Translations under genes and position numbers: made by a program | Notes under the pieces: model-generated | What the model was told of the DNA's origin: nothing | What the model saw: the letters and a program-made list of their open reading frames with translations, nothing else | The model's database searches: none | Assembly (NCBI GenBank): GCA_031556255.1 | Contig: JAVBTI010000123.1 | Span: 1 to 15,727 of the forward strand | Origin: JAIRQX01 sp031556255 | GTDB taxonomy: Bacteria > Chrysiogenota > Deferribacteres > Deferribacterales > JAISNW01 | Length of the DNA stretch: 15,727 bases | Direction of reading: 5' to 3' | In this document: positions 15,081 through 15,727 of the stretch, in pieces | Layout: every line of letters starts with the position of its first letter | Position numbering within the stretch: position 1 is the first letter of the stretch

Positions 15081-15727
15081 GTCTTTCCGCCGTGGCCAAC
15101 AGCAGAGCCAACAGGTACCATTCAAAATGCGTCATAAGCTGGGGAATAGATTCCACCCGAACCTCGTGGTGGCAGCCCCATACACATTGGATGAATACCA
15201 AAACCAAAGAAAACGGCGCTGAACGTGTGGTTATAGCACCAAATTTCAACAACGACGCGGCAATACTCGGCACAGGCGCCAAATCCACTTTCAAAAAATG
15301 GACAGACACCGATACCACATATAACACAACCCGTAATTCAGGCACCCCGGACGGCACGGGAGCCACAGGTGTCGAAGTAACGGTAAATATCCCCACATGG
15401 GTGCCCATCCGCCCCGCCACGGACGGTGCGCTGGCCGTAGCCATCATGTATACCATATATAAACGGGGTTTGCACGACATTAACTTTATAAACGACAACT
15501 GTTTCGGCTTTTACAACGACACAGATGTTGCAAGCAAGGCACCCGACAACCCGAACAACACATATAGGATATTAAGCGGGAACCCGCCCGTGATGGTATT
15601 TCCCGGCAGCGGCACCATCGGCGGGCACAGCTACACAATGGGCGACAAGTTCGGCGGTCACATGTACGACGTCCCTGCGGGTAAATCGTATCGCGAATAT
15701 TTGATAAGCCTCGAAAACAGCCTCTGG
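14975..15727 (+). CDS. Continuation of the DmsA-like molybdoenzyme in a shifted frame, running off the window
   Basis: This frame is open from 14975 to the right edge. From about 15014 it carries the middle part of the same oxidoreductase. Landmarks are INESVGNMDGGLLDSIG (from 15032), the segment expected near the Mo ligand; CVISWGID, matching the family's V-x-F/W-G-N-P block; RVVIAPNFN, matching the I-I-D-P-R block; and WVPIRPATDGALAVA, the cofactor-binding W-I-P-I-R-P-G-T-D block. A stretch between the last two is about 40 residues longer than in E. coli DmsA and rich in Thr, Asp and Gly. The frame has no start codon context of its own, so it is not an independent gene but the rest of the gene beginning at 14418. 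The C-terminus lies outside the window, so electron-transfer partner genes cannot be judged. Confidence 0.85.

Noticed and set aside
15028..15498. Minus-strand open frame of 156 codons
   Set aside because: It is antisense to the shifted-frame part of the right molybdoenzyme, which carries family motifs. The minus frame has none.

Overview
The window comes from a Gram-negative bacterium with an anaerobic respiratory lifestyle. The Gram-negative call rests on an RND pump, two TolC-type outer-membrane channels and two periplasmic adaptors. The respiratory call rests on two Tat-exported molybdopterin oxidoreductases of the DMSO-reductase family. Base composition is roughly balanced. I cannot name the species; an environmental or gut anaerobe rich in molybdoenzymes would fit. 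No RNA genes, CRISPR arrays or insertion sequences were seen.

Layout. (1) Positions 1-1733, minus strand: the N-terminal ~577 residues of a Tat-lipoprotein molybdoenzyme that runs off the left edge. (2) Positions 1909-3363, plus strand, divergent from it: a MocR-type regulator (GntR winged helix fused to an aminotransferase-like domain). (3) Positions 12713 down to 3368, minus strand: one long efflux operon, in transcription order a MarR-family regulator, RND adaptor, RND pump, TolC-like channel 1, TolC-like channel 2, MacA-like adaptor and LolD/MacB-like ATPase. Most junctions overlap or are a few bases apart. The exception is a 100-base gap after the pump gene that encodes a long RNA hairpin. 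(4) Positions 12911-14299, plus strand: a second MocR-type regulator behind a near-ideal sigma-70 promoter. (5) Positions 14418 to the right edge, plus strand: a second Tat-lipoprotein DmsA-like molybdoenzyme with an apparent one-base frameshift.

The most striking pattern is that each molybdoenzyme gene sits next to its own MocR-type regulator, and the two pairs bracket the efflux operon. In both regulators the residues expected to hold pyridoxal phosphate (Schiff-base lysine, Asp/Tyr contacts, C-terminal arginine) appear substituted. They may be PLP-free ligand sensors that control the neighbouring oxidoreductases. A working inference is a locus for respiratory reduction of particular external electron acceptors, with a MarR-controlled pump nearby that could export the substrates or products. 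The ABC half of the efflux operon lacks a permease gene, because the operon ends at a convergent regulator gene.
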